Shown: one piece after another, positions 30,406-41,054 of the stretch
Layout: each line of letters opens with the position of its first letter
Numbering within the stretch: the first letter of the stretch is position 1
Assembly: GCF_000312505.2 (NCBI RefSeq)
Contig: NZ_HG326226.1
Span: forward strand, 238,227 to 302,226
From: Fenollaria massiliensis
GTDB lineage: Bacteria; Bacillota; Clostridia; Tissierellales; Peptoniphilaceae
DNA length: 64,000 bases
Reading direction: 5' to 3'
Made by a program: the position numbers and the translations under genes
The notes under the pieces: generated by a model
The model's input: the letters and a program-made list of their open reading frames with translations, nothing else
What the model was told of the DNA's origin: nothing
The model's database searches: none

Positions 30406-33400
30406 CTATTTCGAAGTTGTTCCAGCTATTGTCCTAACTATGCTTAGTACTTCTTCGTTTGAGTTAAAGTAGCTTAAGTTTGTTATATTGCCATCTTTAT
30501 CAAGATACATTAGGCAAGGAACGTAGTTTGAGCTGATTAGGTTAAATAAGCTTCTTGCGTTGTAGTGGAAATATGGTAGCATTTGGCTTAAGCCAAGTCT
30601 GTTTAGTATGGATGTGATGCTTTGGCTGTCGCCGTTTGTCATCGCTTCTACCATGTTGAAGCTTGATTTATTGATGTTTACAAGGCTTCTCCAGCTTGCT
30701 TGACAGCCTCCACATGTTGGATAACCCATGGCAATGACTGTTGGGCGGCGTCCATCCATTAGTGAAGCGATAGTAACTGTTTGTCCTTGCATATTTATAA
30801 GTGTGTAATTAGAAACGTTTTTGCCGTATGCGTTTCTTAATTTGCCAAGTAGGTCGCCTGACTCTAAGTGATTAAACTCACCATTGTTATATCTGTCTTG
30901 ATAGCTTAGTGAGTCTTTGTTTATAGGCTTATCTGGATCTTGGCTTCCAATTGTGAATGACTTTTCGGCTGTATACTCTGGTCTATCTGTCAATGATGCT
31001 TTTAATGTGAATTTTCCTTCTGGAACGTAGGAGTTTGTTGTAAATGTTAGCATTGCTTGTCCGTAGTAGTCTGTTTGTCTATCATAGTTATATGATTTTC
31101 CATCAGGATATTCGAATATGAATTTAACTCTTTCATTTTTAACTGCGTTTCCATTTTGGTCTTTCACTTCTAGAACCATTCTGATAACGTCGCCTTTTTT
31201 GAAATTATCTTTACCAAAGGAGATGTTTAAGTTATAATCAGCTTTTTTCTCTTCTTTCACTATTCTAAATGATTTTGTGACTTTTTTTGCTTTGTAATTA
31301 TTTGAGATAAGTTCGATAGTAACTTCATGTTCGCCTTCTACGCTTGATTCATCGCTTGTGAAGTAAAGGTTTGTTTCGCCTGTATAAAGTGTTTTTCTAT
31401 CGTATACGCCGTCTTTGTAAGCGCCGTTTGGGTACTTGATTGTGTATCTGATTGTATCTTGGTTGATGTTTTTACCTGCTAAATCTTGTAGTTTAGCTGT
31501 GATCTTAACTGTTTCACCACTTCTTATCTCTTCTTTATCAAAGTTTAGGCTAAGTTTAGCGTTGTACTCTTCTTCTGGCTCGTCACTTCCATCGACATTT
31601 AAGCCTAATGTTTTGTATAGTAAATCATATAAACCGTCTTTATCAAGTGCGCCAGCTATATTTACTAATCTTCCGTTTTCATCTAGTATAACTGTATTTG
31701 GTGTTGTTAAGAAACCAAGGCGTGATGCCCAGATCTTTTCGTCTGCATCGTAGAATATATGGTTTTTAAAGTGTTCGATATTTAATTCTTTCAAAACGTT
31801 ATTGGCAAAATTAACTGTTGACTTAACATCTTCTTCAACTGAAGTAACTATCTCAATGAAATTATATTTTTCGTGTGCAAGTGGTGCCATAGCCTTCCAC
31901 ATTTCTACACAGGCTCCGCATCCTGGGTAACCAAAGACTAAAACTGTTTTCTTATTAGGGTCTATAAGGTCTGAAATTCTGTGATCTTTTAAGTTTTCAT
32001 CTTTTACATAATATTGAAGTATGTTCTTGCCATAATGTTTTTGTAGTGCTTCGTATTCAAAATCACTTGTTTTTAAGTGCTTGTATTGGCCAGATGCTTT
32101 TCTTTCTTCATAAGATGTGAATTCTTTTGCATTTGCATCTACACTAAAGATGGCAAGACCATTTGCATTTTTGAAGTCGTTGTAGCTAGCCTTTGCTTCT
32201 ACTGTGTATTTGCCAAGCTTTGCTGGAGCTGTGAAATTAACTGTGAACTCACCAGTATTGCCTGATTGAACAGTTTTTCTATCGATAGATTTGCCATTGT
32301 CATCAAGTAAGACTAAATCGATATTTGCTTTTCTTACGCCGTTAGCATCAAGGTCAGTAACTTTTGCGTTTAAAACAACATTTTCGCCAGGAGTGTATGC
32401 TGATTTTTCTGCGCCAATGTTTAAATCAAGCGCTTTATCGTATTCAGGGAAGACTGATGGACGATTTTCTCTAAGCCACTTAGTCATACCGCCGTTCATC
32501 CAATAAATCTTAGTAAAGCCAAGCTTTTTCATAATCTCAGCAGTAGCGCCTGAACGAACTTGTGTCCTGCAGTATAATAGGTAAGTTTTGTTCTTATCTA
32601 GTGTTTTTATAAAATCTTCATGATCTTTTTGGTAATAATCGTGGTGTATGCAGCCATCGATGTGAGATTCGTTGTATTCAGCCTTTGTTCTTGCGTCAAA
32701 TATAACGAAGTTTTCATTGCCTTTATTTTCTTCGATAAGTTTTTGAGCCTCATCAGTCTCTATCATCTTGTAGATAGTTTCTTCAGGTATAACTGGGTCT
32801 ACTGGATCGATAGGCTTTTTGTCGCCGAAAATAATTTTGTATTCAACTAAGGCGCCCTCGTAGCCGTATTTGCTTGCGCTTGCCTTGATAGTGTATTCGC
32901 CTTCGCCCATTTCCTTAGTTGGAGTGATGTAAACTGTGGCTATACCATAATTATTAGTGTATTTTGTTAAATTGTACTTAAAGTTATTTGGACCACTTAC
33001 TTCAATCTTAACAGGTAAATATCTTACACCATATTTTCTTTGGTCAAGAACTTTAATGTTTATCTCAGCTCTATCGCCTAATTTGTAGCTTTCACTATCT
33101 TTTTCGAAAGACATATCTAGGTGATAAGGGTTTTTGTATTTTTTAACTTCAAAGCTTGCTGTTCCAACGGCGTCTTTGTATTGAGCGCTCTTAGCTGTAA
33201 CTTTAACAGTATAAGTGCCTTCAGCTCCTCCGTCTGGACTGTAGAAATAGTTTGCTCTGCCGTAGTAGTTAGTTCTGCCTGTGTTTTTATGAACAGCGCC
33301 ACTTGCAGTTACTATCTCGATATCTAGGTCTACATTTCTTAAGTTTCTGCCGTTAGCAGTAGTTTTGATTGCTAGTTGAATTTTTTGGTTGTTCATGATT

Positions 33401-35799
33401 TCTTTTGACATAGGTTTTACCTCTACATCAAAACTTGGACGAGAATCTTCAACTGTAAATGTTAATTTATCAGTATTTGCTTTGTAAGTTCCGCCACTAA
33501 CCTTGATATTGACAGTGTATTCGCCTGTAGCATAAATTTCATTGGCGCTAAAAGTAAATGTTGCGTTGCCATAGTAGTCAGAGTAAGCTGATTTATTTAT
33601 GCTTTTTCCATCTGGAGCGATAAGTTCGATCTCAGTCGTTACATAGCGAAGATTTCTGTTTAGGTAGTCCTTTGAATTAACTGTTATACTTTGGCTATAG
33701 CCTTGCTTTATAGTCTTAGAGTATACAGATGATGATACTTTGATAATGTTTTTGTCATTATCATCATTATCGTTATTTTCATCATAAACAATTACGTGAG
33801 CTTTTTTATAAACACCGTTAGCAGTTTTAGCGATGATGTCGCACTCGCCCTTAGCTATGGCTTTTACGTAGCCGCCTTGAACTGTGGCAACTCTTGTGTT
33901 AGTGCTTGTCCAGTATATAGCTCTGTTTGTAGCATTACTTGGCTCAACGCTTGCTTTTATAGTACTTGTTTCATTAACTTTTAATTTAATATTTTCCTTA
34001 TCTAAGATAATATTTTTTACTTCTACATTTTGAACGTCATCCAAAACATTTACAGTGAATGAATTTCTCTTGTAAGAGCCGTCAGTCGCTGTAGCAGTTA
34101 CTGTTGCTGTTCCTTTTCTTAAAGCTCTTAAAACGCCGTTATTAACACTAACAATTCCGCTTGGATTAACAGAGTAGTTTAGATTTTTATTTGCAGCGTC
34201 CTGTGGCAAAACAGTTGGATTTATTTCATAAGTTTCTCCGACTTTAATATTTAGTGGATCTTCATTAAATTCAATTGAAGAAACTTTCTTATCATAAGAT
34301 GGGGAAGAACCTGCTGGAACAGTCATAGCCTTTAAAGCGACGTTAGCATTGTATCTAACTTGAGTCATATCAGTCCATCTAGATCCGTCATAGGAGATGT
34401 AGGACTCGCCTCTATTTGCTCTTGCTCTTGATGAGTAGCCACTGATGTAGTTTTCAACAGGGATTGGATAGTTATATCCAGGAGTAGTTAGTTTAACTAT
34501 TGGGGCAAAGTATTCACCGTTTGAAACATTAAACTTTCTTATAGGGACATTAACATAGCCAGCATAAGTCACAGTTCCTTCAGCAACTTTTACTCTGTTA
34601 TTGAAAGAAACTTGTCCTCTGCCTTTAGTCATGTATATTTCATATCTTGCTCCGTTTGATGGAACGAAGAAACCAACTTGATAAACATCTTTATTAGCAT
34701 TAACTGGACCGAAAACATTTGAGAAATAAGCGCTTTGACCATTGCCATAGGTGCTTGTCATACCTAAGTCGTCATAGTACCAAATCTCTTCGTTAGGAGT
34801 CATGTCCTTTAATTTAAAAATTGCATTGCTTCTGCCTGCAAAACCGTCATAATAAGAAACCCAATAATAACCGCCCATGTATTTCCAGTTTTGTCCCCAA
34901 GAGTTCTTGATTAACCAAGCGCCATCTCCTGGAGGAGTGATACCAAAGTTATAACGAGAGAAATTATCGTCCCAGCCAACTATGGCAACAGCGTGGTTAG
35001 CGTATCCATTGTAGCCTGGGTTGTATGAACCCATAGTTCTTGTATTTAAGTACGCTTCGTTACCGTTGACAGTTGTGTAAGCAGCGCCGTAGTCCATGAT
35101 AGCTTGTTTTAATATATCAGTATCCCAGCCGCCTCTAACATCTGGTATATTCATGATCATATCAACATCTTTAACTCTTCTTAATCCTCTAGGAGAGTAA
35201 AAATCATAAGGTGAGTATGGTTCGTCTCTTTCTGCGATAGGACCAGAACCACGAGTTAAGTAGGCACTTGCTACTTGCCAAGTACCGCCTTGGTCTGGAC
35301 CCCAGTCAAAGCCGTGAGTGTTTCTCATGTTCTTTTCACTAAAGTCATTGTACTCGGGCATCAAAACTGATTCAGCTGATGCAAATGATGCAAATGACCA
35401 GCAAGAACCGTTAGGTCCTTGATTCTTGACTGGAGTAACACGATTGTGTTCTCTTAAGTCATACTTTCTTGGCGCCGCTTGACGCTCTTTCCAAGGAGCA
35501 AACTCATCGCTCTTTTCAAGATTATAATTTGCATTGTAAAGCACAGGACTTACACGCAAACCATAAAACTTTTCGTCTTTGTTGTTTGACATTACCTTGT
35601 TGTACTCGGGATTGATAGGCGAGAAAGAGCCCTCGATCTCATCAGTAATTTCATCTTTGTTAACAAGATCTGCTGGATTTACTTGATCTACTAAAGGATC
35701 AGATATCTCTAAATCCTCAGCAAATGCTGTTACTGGTGTGACTAGTATTGTAAGCGCTAAAACAAAGCTTAAAATACCTTTAAGAAATTTTCTTTTCAT
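30406..35799 (-). CDS. secreted papain-like protease fused to rhodanese and two thioredoxin-like domains
   Basis: 1797 residues. A signal peptide (1-27) is followed by a C1 (papain) peptidase with Gln127, Cys133 (GSCWSFA), His269 (NHAVAIVGWDD) and Asn299 (KNSWG) all present, then a lectin-like domain (about 335-495) and two bacterial Ig-like (Big2) domains (about 505-675). Three macroglobulin/Ig-like repeats lead to a rhodanese domain with active-site Cys1077 (CRTQVRS), another Ig-like repeat, a thioredoxin-fold domain with C1294GAC1297, two more Ig-like repeats, and a last thioredoxin-fold domain with C1696GGC1699. No SLH domain or LPXTG is seen, so release or wall binding via the Ig-like part is likely. 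It is transcribed divergently from a second papain-like protease. Joining a cysteine protease to sulfur-transfer and redox modules suggests activity control by thiol state; that is an inference. Confidence 0.88.
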   Translation of the reverse strand: MKRKFLKGILSFVLALTILVTPVTAFAEDLEISDPLVDQVNPADLVNKDEITDEIEGSFSPINPEYNKVMSNNKDEKFYGLRVSPVLYNANYNLEKSDEFAPWKERQAAPRKYDLREHNRVTPVKNQGPNGSCWSFASFASAESVLMPEYNDFSEKNMRNTHGFDWGPDQGGTWQVASAYLTRGSGPIAERDEPYSPYDFYSPRGLRRVKDVDMIMNIPDVRGGWDTDILKQAIMDYGAAYTTVNGNEAYLNTRTMGSYNPGYNGYANHAVAIVGWDDNFSRYNFGITPPGDGAWLIKNSWGQNWKYMGGYYWVSYYDGFAGRSNAIFKLKDMTPNEEIWYYDDLGMTSTYGNGQSAYFSNVFGPVNANKDVYQVGFFVPSNGARYEIYMTKGRGQVSFNNRVKVAEGTVTYAGYVNVPIRKFNVSNGEYFAPIVKLTTPGYNYPIPVENYISGYSSRARANRGESYISYDGSRWTDMTQVRYNANVALKAMTVPAGSSPSYDKKVSSIEFNEDPLNIKVGETYEINPTVLPQDAANKNLNYSVNPSGIVSVNNGVLRALRKGTATVTATATDGSYKRNSFTVNVLDDVQNVEVKNIILDKENIKLKVNETSTIKASVEPSNATNRAIYWTSTNTRVATVQGGYVKAIAKGECDIIAKTANGVYKKAHVIVYDENNDNDDNDKNIIKVSSSVYSKTIKQGYSQSITVNSKDYLNRNLRYVTTEIELIAPDGKSINKSAYSDYYGNATFTFSANEIYATGEYTVNIKVSGGTYKANTDKLTFTVEDSRPSFDVEVKPMSKEIMNNQKIQLAIKTTANGRNLRNVDLDIEIVTASGAVHKNTGRTNYYGRANYFYSPDGGAEGTYTVKVTAKSAQYKDAVGTASFEVKKYKNPYHLDMSFEKDSESYKLGDRAEINIKVLDQRKYGVRYLPVKIEVSGPNNFKYNLTKYTNNYGIATVYITPTKEMGEGEYTIKASASKYGYEGALVEYKIIFGDKKPIDPVDPVIPEETIYKMIETDEAQKLIEENKGNENFVIFDARTKAEYNESHIDGCIHHDYYQKDHEDFIKTLDKNKTYLLYCRTQVRSGATAEIMKKLGFTKIYWMNGGMTKWLRENRPSVFPEYDKALDLNIGAEKSAYTPGENVVLNAKVTDLDANGVRKANIDLVLLDDNGKSIDRKTVQSGNTGEFTVNFTAPAKLGKYTVEAKASYNDFKNANGLAIFSVDANAKEFTSYEERKASGQYKHLKTSDFEYEALQKHYGKNILQYYVKDENLKDHRISDLIDPNKKTVLVFGYPGCGACVEMWKAMAPLAHEKYNFIEIVTSVEEDVKSTVNFANNVLKELNIEHFKNHIFYDADEKIWASRLGFLTTPNTVILDENGRLVNIAGALDKDGLYDLLYKTLGLNVDGSDEPEEEYNAKLSLNFDKEEIRSGETVKITAKLQDLAGKNINQDTIRYTIKYPNGAYKDGVYDRKTLYTGETNLYFTSDESSVEGEHEVTIELISNNYKAKKVTKSFRIVKEEKKADYNLNISFGKDNFKKGDVIRMVLEVKDQNGNAVKNERVKFIFEYPDGKSYNYDRQTDYYGQAMLTFTTNSYVPEGKFTLKASLTDRPEYTAEKSFTIGSQDPDKPINKDSLSYQDRYNNGEFNHLESGDLLGKLRNAYGKNVSNYTLINMQGQTVTIASLMDGRRPTVIAMGYPTCGGCQASWRSLVNINKSSFNMVEAMTNGDSQSITSILNRLGLSQMLPYFHYNARSLFNLISSNYVPCLMYLDKDGNITNLSYFNSNEEVLSIVRTIAGTTSK

Positions 35800-35918
35800 T
35801 TACAAACCTCCCTTAGAAAAAAATGCATGAATAAACAAATAAGTTGCATCATTAAGACGTATACCAAAAACAATTGTACCGCGATAAACCGTCAACATTA
35901 TACTGCTTATAATAATTG

Positions 35919-35947
35919 ATTATAGCATAAAATACAGAAGATTTCAA
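35919..35947 (-). promoter_or_regulatory. promoter of the protease-rhodanese gene
   Basis: On the minus strand TTGAAA, 17 bases, TATAAT (box at 35919-35924). The 5' UTR is about 110 bases with AAGGGAGG before the ATG. The 405-bp divergent gap otherwise holds AT-rich DNA and the opposite promoter. Confidence 0.65.
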
Positions 35948-36096
35948 TGATTAAATCTATAGAAAATATTTATAAAAAAACTCGTATTATATAGAAAAAT
36001 TTAATAATAAAACCTAAAAATTCATACTTTTGTAGTATTTTTCGGCAAAATTGAAAAAAATTTTGCAATTTATTTAAAAAACGATGCAAAATATAT

Positions 36097-36102
36097 TATA
36101 AT
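36097..36102 (+). promoter_or_regulatory. -10 box of the protease-CAMP operon
   Basis: TATAAT at 36097-36102 with only a poor -35 region (around 36073), which suggests an activator. Further upstream, 36018-36034 resembles 58467-58483. Confidence 0.45.
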
Positions 36103-36203
36103 AAGTTAGGAAGTTTGGACTATTAGCTTAAGCTAATTGAAAAAATTTCTATAAAATTTGTTTACAATCACTTGTAAAAATATAAAGAGAGGAGAGGATA
36201 TCA

Positions 36204-39200
36204 ATGGGGAGTAAAAAGTTTAGAAACTTAGTTTTTCTTTTAGTTCTATGTTTAATATTGACTAGTAATCTTCCAAACATATCTAAGGCACAAGACTTTG
36301 AAGGCTTAGAATTTGATGACAATTATGAAGAAACAGTTTTAACGCCTGATGATAGCTCGGAAGATTCTTCTTTGCAAATAAGCGAGATCAATGAAGATTT
36401 TGGCGGAGAAGACTTAAGCGTTGCACCATTAAAGGTTGACACAAAGGCAACAGTTCCACAGCTAAGAACTAGATCTATGAGAGCAGCAAAGTTTTATCCC
36501 GCTAAATTCGACTTAAGACAAACAGGCATGGTATCTCCAGTTAAAGATCAAGGACAAAATGGTTCGTGCTGGGCATTCGCTACATATGGATCTATGGAAT
36601 CTATATTATTAAGACAAAAGAAGGGCCTATACGATTTTAGTGAAAAACACTTAAGAAATATGCACGATTTTGACTGGTCTGCAGAAAAGGGTGGTAACCG
36701 TGATATGGCAGCTGCTTACTTAGCAAGTGGCAAGGGACCTATATCTGAAGAAGATGACCCTTATGATCCAGTTATAACTGTTTCAAAAAAGGACTTAAGA
36801 AGAGTTTTAGATATCGACAAAGTTATCTATCTTCCAGACGTAACAAACATAAACGAAATCGATAACATTAAATGGGCGATAAGTGAGTACGGTGGTGTTT
36901 ATACTACTGTTAACTCTACATCTTACTATGAAAATAAAAATACAAACTCTATGTATAACCCAGGTCATGGATCTACTAACCACGCTGTAACTATAGTTGG
37001 TTGGGACGATAATTTCCCTGCAACAGGATTTACTCAAAACGCACCTGGTAATGGCGCTTGGATTTGTAAAAACTCTTGGGGCAATAAGTATATGGATGCT
37101 GGTTTTTACTATGTTTCATACTACGATGGCTTTATAGGCAAGAGCCCAACTGTGTTTATTCCAAAGAAAAAAGACTTAAGAGGTATCATTCATCAATATG
37201 ATCCACTAGGAGCAACAAGATCTGTTGGATTTAAGGGCGAAGGCTACATGGCAAACATCTATACTGCTAAATACAAAGAACTTCTTCACGAAGTCGGTGT
37301 ATTTAACGTTGCTAATCAAACTAGTTATGAGGTTTATGTAGTAAGACACATCGATAAAACATCTCAGCTATCAGATAACAGAGTAAAAGTTGCTGAAGGA
37401 AATATACTTTATCCAGGTTACTACAATATAGACATCACACCACAACAGCTTGATGAAGGCGAACAATTTGCTGTAGTTGTCTATATGAATTCACAAAGAG
37501 CTAAAAACAACACACCACTTGCCATCGAATCAAGAATTAGTGGTTACACATCTAAGGCTGCAGCTGCACCTGGTCAATCATTCTACTCAAAAACTGGTAG
37601 CGGTTGGAAGGACTTAACAGAAACTGTTGCTAATGCAAACTTCTGTATCAAGGCCATCACAACAACTGGTGATGAGGTTCCTGAAAAGGACTTAGCTGAG
37701 GTTGATGACTCAGGAAGCGATATAATCATAGACGGAAAAGTAAAATTAAGAGATATATCTTTTAATCAAGGCAGCCAAGGCGTTATCGAGATTGATAAAA
37801 AAGGTATACTTAGATACACTTTAGAGCCAGCTAATGCTGATGATGTTGAACTAGTTTTTGGAAGCATGGATAAAAAGGTAGCTGTATTTAAAGACGGCGG
37901 CATACTTTATCCAGTAGCACCTGGAAATACTAACGTCTTTATAAAAACTAAGGACGGCACTTTAGAGAAGAGATTTAACGTACAAGTAGTTAATCCAGGC
38001 ATAAGAATTCCAGGCAGAGAAAAGATTGAAGTTTTAGGCGTTAACGATTATGTTCCTGAACCAGAACCAGAACCAGAAAAACCTGGCATTCCTGACGACA
38101 AAAAGCCTGACCCAATAAAACCAGAACTAGATCCAGACGTTGCTATATCATTATTTATGAATAGACAATCAGACGTTATAACAGAAGGAAAAACATTTAA
38201 CATCGAGCCACTTGTTGGTACTTACCCAGCAACTGCTAAGAGAAACTTCATTTATTACTCGGATCATCCAAATGTTGTTGAAGCAAGACCAGACGGTATA
38301 CTAGTTGCTAGAGGCGTTGGTTACTCAAACATAACTGTTATGACAGATAACGGACTAAAGACTACATTTAGAGCAAAAGTCATACCTGACTATGATAAGC
38401 AAGTTATTGAAATAACAAGTTTTACTAACTCAGAAAGAAGATCTGGTATCTTCAGATTATATGGCGAGGCAACAGTTGATGGCAAGCCATACAATGGAGC
38501 CGCTACAATCATAGTTAAAAGCGATGACAGAGTAAATGAAAGAAGAGTTTACTTTAACGCAGGAAAAGTAGTAGCTAAGTATCTTGGCGGAGACTTTGCT
38601 CTTTCAAGAAGTAAATTCGAAGCAACACTTAAGATAAGAAACCAAGAAAAGACTATAAGATTTGGCAAGTATGGTGAGATACTCGCAGAAGATTTAGAAG
38701 ATATAAGAATCATAAGTCTTGAAAATACAGAGCGCCACTCAGGCATATTTAGAGTAAATGCTTATATAGAAGCCAATGGCAAACCATACACAGGCTATAC
38801 AACATTAGAAGTAGAAGCACTTGATGGCAAGACAATCACATCAAAGCTTTGGGCTAAAGAAGGCTACATTGTAAGAGAGTTCACAGCTGGATCCTTTGGA
38901 TCAGGTCATGATGATTTCGTAGCAAGACTTACAGTAGGAAGCGAAAGAAAAGAACTACACTTCTCTTATGACTTAACAAAACCCGCTTATGGAACTAATC
39001 CTGTAGTGAAGATACTATACTTTAGAAATTCAGCTACAAGAACATCAGCTAGATTCACACTTACAGCCGAAGCCATGGTAGACGGAAAACCTTTTGATGG
39101 ATACGCTACTATAACAACAGAGGGAAACGGCCGTAAACTTACAGACATTGTTAAATTTACAGACGGTAAAGCTCAAATAGAGTACACAGCTGGCAAATTT

Positions 39201-39278
39201 GCTAACTGGAGAAAAGAATTCACTTCTACACTGAATATTTATGGTGAAGAAACATCCATTAAATATTCATATAATTAA
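36204..39278 (+). CDS. secreted papain-like (C1) protease with lectin-like and C-terminal repeat modules
   Basis: 1024 residues. Signal peptide (1-30) and acidic propeptide (to about 95), then a C1 peptidase with Gln116, Cys122 (GSCWAFA), His260 (NHAVTIVGWDD) and Asn290 (KNSWG). A lectin-like domain (about 320-490), two Big2-like domains separated by a Pro/Glu linker (near 617-650), and three copies of a ~90-residue module (about 733-828, 833-930, 935-1024) follow. The modules carry the pattern NSERRSGIFRL..GKPYNGxATI..F. One copy of this module also ends the next protein, a CAMP-factor homologue, so the two may bind the same surface. GAGGAGAGG supports the ATG. It is first in an apparent three-gene operon. 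Confidence 0.87.
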   Translation: MGSKKFRNLVFLLVLCLILTSNLPNISKAQDFEGLEFDDNYEETVLTPDDSSEDSSLQISEINEDFGGEDLSVAPLKVDTKATVPQLRTRSMRAAKFYPAKFDLRQTGMVSPVKDQGQNGSCWAFATYGSMESILLRQKKGLYDFSEKHLRNMHDFDWSAEKGGNRDMAAAYLASGKGPISEEDDPYDPVITVSKKDLRRVLDIDKVIYLPDVTNINEIDNIKWAISEYGGVYTTVNSTSYYENKNTNSMYNPGHGSTNHAVTIVGWDDNFPATGFTQNAPGNGAWICKNSWGNKYMDAGFYYVSYYDGFIGKSPTVFIPKKKDLRGIIHQYDPLGATRSVGFKGEGYMANIYTAKYKELLHEVGVFNVANQTSYEVYVVRHIDKTSQLSDNRVKVAEGNILYPGYYNIDITPQQLDEGEQFAVVVYMNSQRAKNNTPLAIESRISGYTSKAAAAPGQSFYSKTGSGWKDLTETVANANFCIKAITTTGDEVPEKDLAEVDDSGSDIIIDGKVKLRDISFNQGSQGVIEIDKKGILRYTLEPANADDVELVFGSMDKKVAVFKDGGILYPVAPGNTNVFIKTKDGTLEKRFNVQVVNPGIRIPGREKIEVLGVNDYVPEPEPEPEKPGIPDDKKPDPIKPELDPDVAISLFMNRQSDVITEGKTFNIEPLVGTYPATAKRNFIYYSDHPNVVEARPDGILVARGVGYSNITVMTDNGLKTTFRAKVIPDYDKQVIEITSFTNSERRSGIFRLYGEATVDGKPYNGAATIIVKSDDRVNERRVYFNAGKVVAKYLGGDFALSRSKFEATLKIRNQEKTIRFGKYGEILAEDLEDIRIISLENTERHSGIFRVNAYIEANGKPYTGYTTLEVEALDGKTITSKLWAKEGYIVREFTAGSFGSGHDDFVARLTVGSERKELHFSYDLTKPAYGTNPVVKILYFRNSATRTSARFTLTAEAMVDGKPFDGYATITTEGNGRKLTDIVKFTDGKAQIEYTAGKFANWRKEFTSTLNIYGEETSIKYSYN

Positions 39279-39332
39279 TATGATATAAGTGGCTTAGCCA
39301 ATTATATAAATACATTAAGGGGAGGTTTACCT

Positions 39333-41030
39333 ATGAAAAATTACAAGAATGTACTATCATTTGTCTTGGTATTGGCAATCTTAGTAACAGTATTTAGCCC
39401 TCTAGGCAGCGTAGTTAAAGCTGAATCCCAAAAGGATCAAGTTTTACTAGAAATTTCAGATTTAAAGGTCGATATTAAAAACGCCGTTCAAAGCGTTCAA
39501 GATATCGAGCCAAAGAATGCTGATGAAAAAGAACTTCTAGATAAGTATCATGAAGCTGCTAAAGACATCAACAGAGAGCTTGAAATAAGCGAAGAAAGAG
39601 TGTCAGGTGCTGTACAAGGCATCGCAGACGGATCAGTTTATGATCTAACAACAATTCCAGTAAGAATACAACTTCTTATTAGAATCGGTCGCGCTATAAG
39701 ATTTGCAACTACTGAACTTTCAAACAAAGTAGTAGCTGCTCACACTAAGATTGCAGAATATATCTTAACAGGTATATTATATGTAGTTAATCCATTTGCA
39801 AGCGAAGGACAAATCGTTGAGTACATGGAAAAATTTGAAGCACTTCAACAAGAATTACTTCAATATCCAGATCTTAGACCTGAAGACATAGCAACTATCT
39901 ACAAGAAAGCCGCTTTTAGCAGAGAGTTATCAGAAGCAAGAAGAGTTTATAACAGTCAAAACAGCGTGACTAAACAATTTAGAGCAAGACCACTTAAAGA
40001 AGCCATCGACAACGCTTCTAGAATGTGGTGGAGAATTGATGTAACTTGTGGAGAACTTGATCAACAAGTCGAAAAAGTTCATGCTGAAATGGAAAAGATA
40101 ACTGGACCAAAGGTTAGAGTAGACAGAATTGAATTTATGGAAGGACCAGCTGGATATATTACTATAGATAAAAAGACAAGAATCAGACCAGTTATATTCC
40201 CAAACGAAGTAAAGAATAAAGACGTCATCATTTACTCAGCTAATCCATATATCGCAAGAGTAAGCGCTGGAGAAATCATTCCACAAAAGACAGGATCAAC
40301 TGAAATCATCGTTACTGCTAAAGATAACAACGTTCAAGGCAAATTTACATTATACGTTGTTGAACAAGGCGGTTACATGGATCAAATCCCACCACTACAA
40401 GCAACAGGACAAAATTACGGCTACGATTTAAATCCAACACCAAATCCAGGACATGACGATCAACCACCAATACAACATGACAAGACAGAAGTAAAGAGCG
40501 TTGATTTTGCTACAGATAAAATCACTATGACAGTAGGAGACACTTATGATTTATCAGCTCAAGCACTAGTTTATCCAGTAGAAGCAGTTAATAAATCATT
40601 ATCATACACTTCAGAAAACGATACTATAGCAGACGTTGACAAAACTACAGGACTTGTAAGAGCGCTACACCCAGGACTAATAAAGGTATTTGCTACATCT
40701 GAAAATGGAGTTAGAGGCTCAGTTTATGTAGAAGTAAAAGAAAGAAAATTAGAAGATAACATCGAAATTGTTAGAGTAGAAAACACTCAAAGAATAGCTG
40801 GTATCTTCTCTATCGAAGTAGAAGCTTTAAATAACGGCAGAGCATATAACGGTTATATGACAGTAGAGGTTACTTCTGGCAGCAAAACATTAACAAAGAA
40901 AGTTTATATGAGCCAAGGAAAAGGCAGAGTAAAATTCAACGGATTTGAATTTTATGTTTGGTTAAAAGATTTCCACGCAAAAGTAACAATTAAAGACCAA
41001 GTAAAAGAATTAGACTTCTCATACAGATAG
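39333..41030 (+). CDS. CAMP-factor homologue with Ig-like domains and shared C-terminal module
   Basis: 565 residues. Signal peptide (1-31), then a helical domain (about 34-250) that matches CAMP factor: VYDLTTIPVRIQLL, IRFATTELSNKV..AH, VNPFAS, LLQYPDLRPEDIATIYKKA correspond to conserved blocks of streptococcal and cutibacterial CAMP factors. Two Big2-like domains (about 257-345, 387-470) and one copy of the module found in the preceding protease (about 475-565) follow. Typical CAMP factors are about 250 residues, so the C-terminal half is an addition. CAMP factors are secreted pore-forming co-haemolysins; activity here is inferred. GGGGAGG at 39318-39324 precedes the ATG. Confidence 0.85.
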   Translation: MKNYKNVLSFVLVLAILVTVFSPLGSVVKAESQKDQVLLEISDLKVDIKNAVQSVQDIEPKNADEKELLDKYHEAAKDINRELEISEERVSGAVQGIADGSVYDLTTIPVRIQLLIRIGRAIRFATTELSNKVVAAHTKIAEYILTGILYVVNPFASEGQIVEYMEKFEALQQELLQYPDLRPEDIATIYKKAAFSRELSEARRVYNSQNSVTKQFRARPLKEAIDNASRMWWRIDVTCGELDQQVEKVHAEMEKITGPKVRVDRIEFMEGPAGYITIDKKTRIRPVIFPNEVKNKDVIIYSANPYIARVSAGEIIPQKTGSTEIIVTAKDNNVQGKFTLYVVEQGGYMDQIPPLQATGQNYGYDLNPTPNPGHDDQPPIQHDKTEVKSVDFATDKITMTVGDTYDLSAQALVYPVEAVNKSLSYTSENDTIADVDKTTGLVRALHPGLIKVFATSENGVRGSVYVEVKERKLEDNIEIVRVENTQRIAGIFSIEVEALNNGRAYNGYMTVEVTSGSKTLTKKVYMSQGKGRVKFNGFEFYVWLKDFHAKVTIKDQVKELDFSYR

Positions 41031-41054
41031 TCTATAAATGAAAGGAGATAAAAA

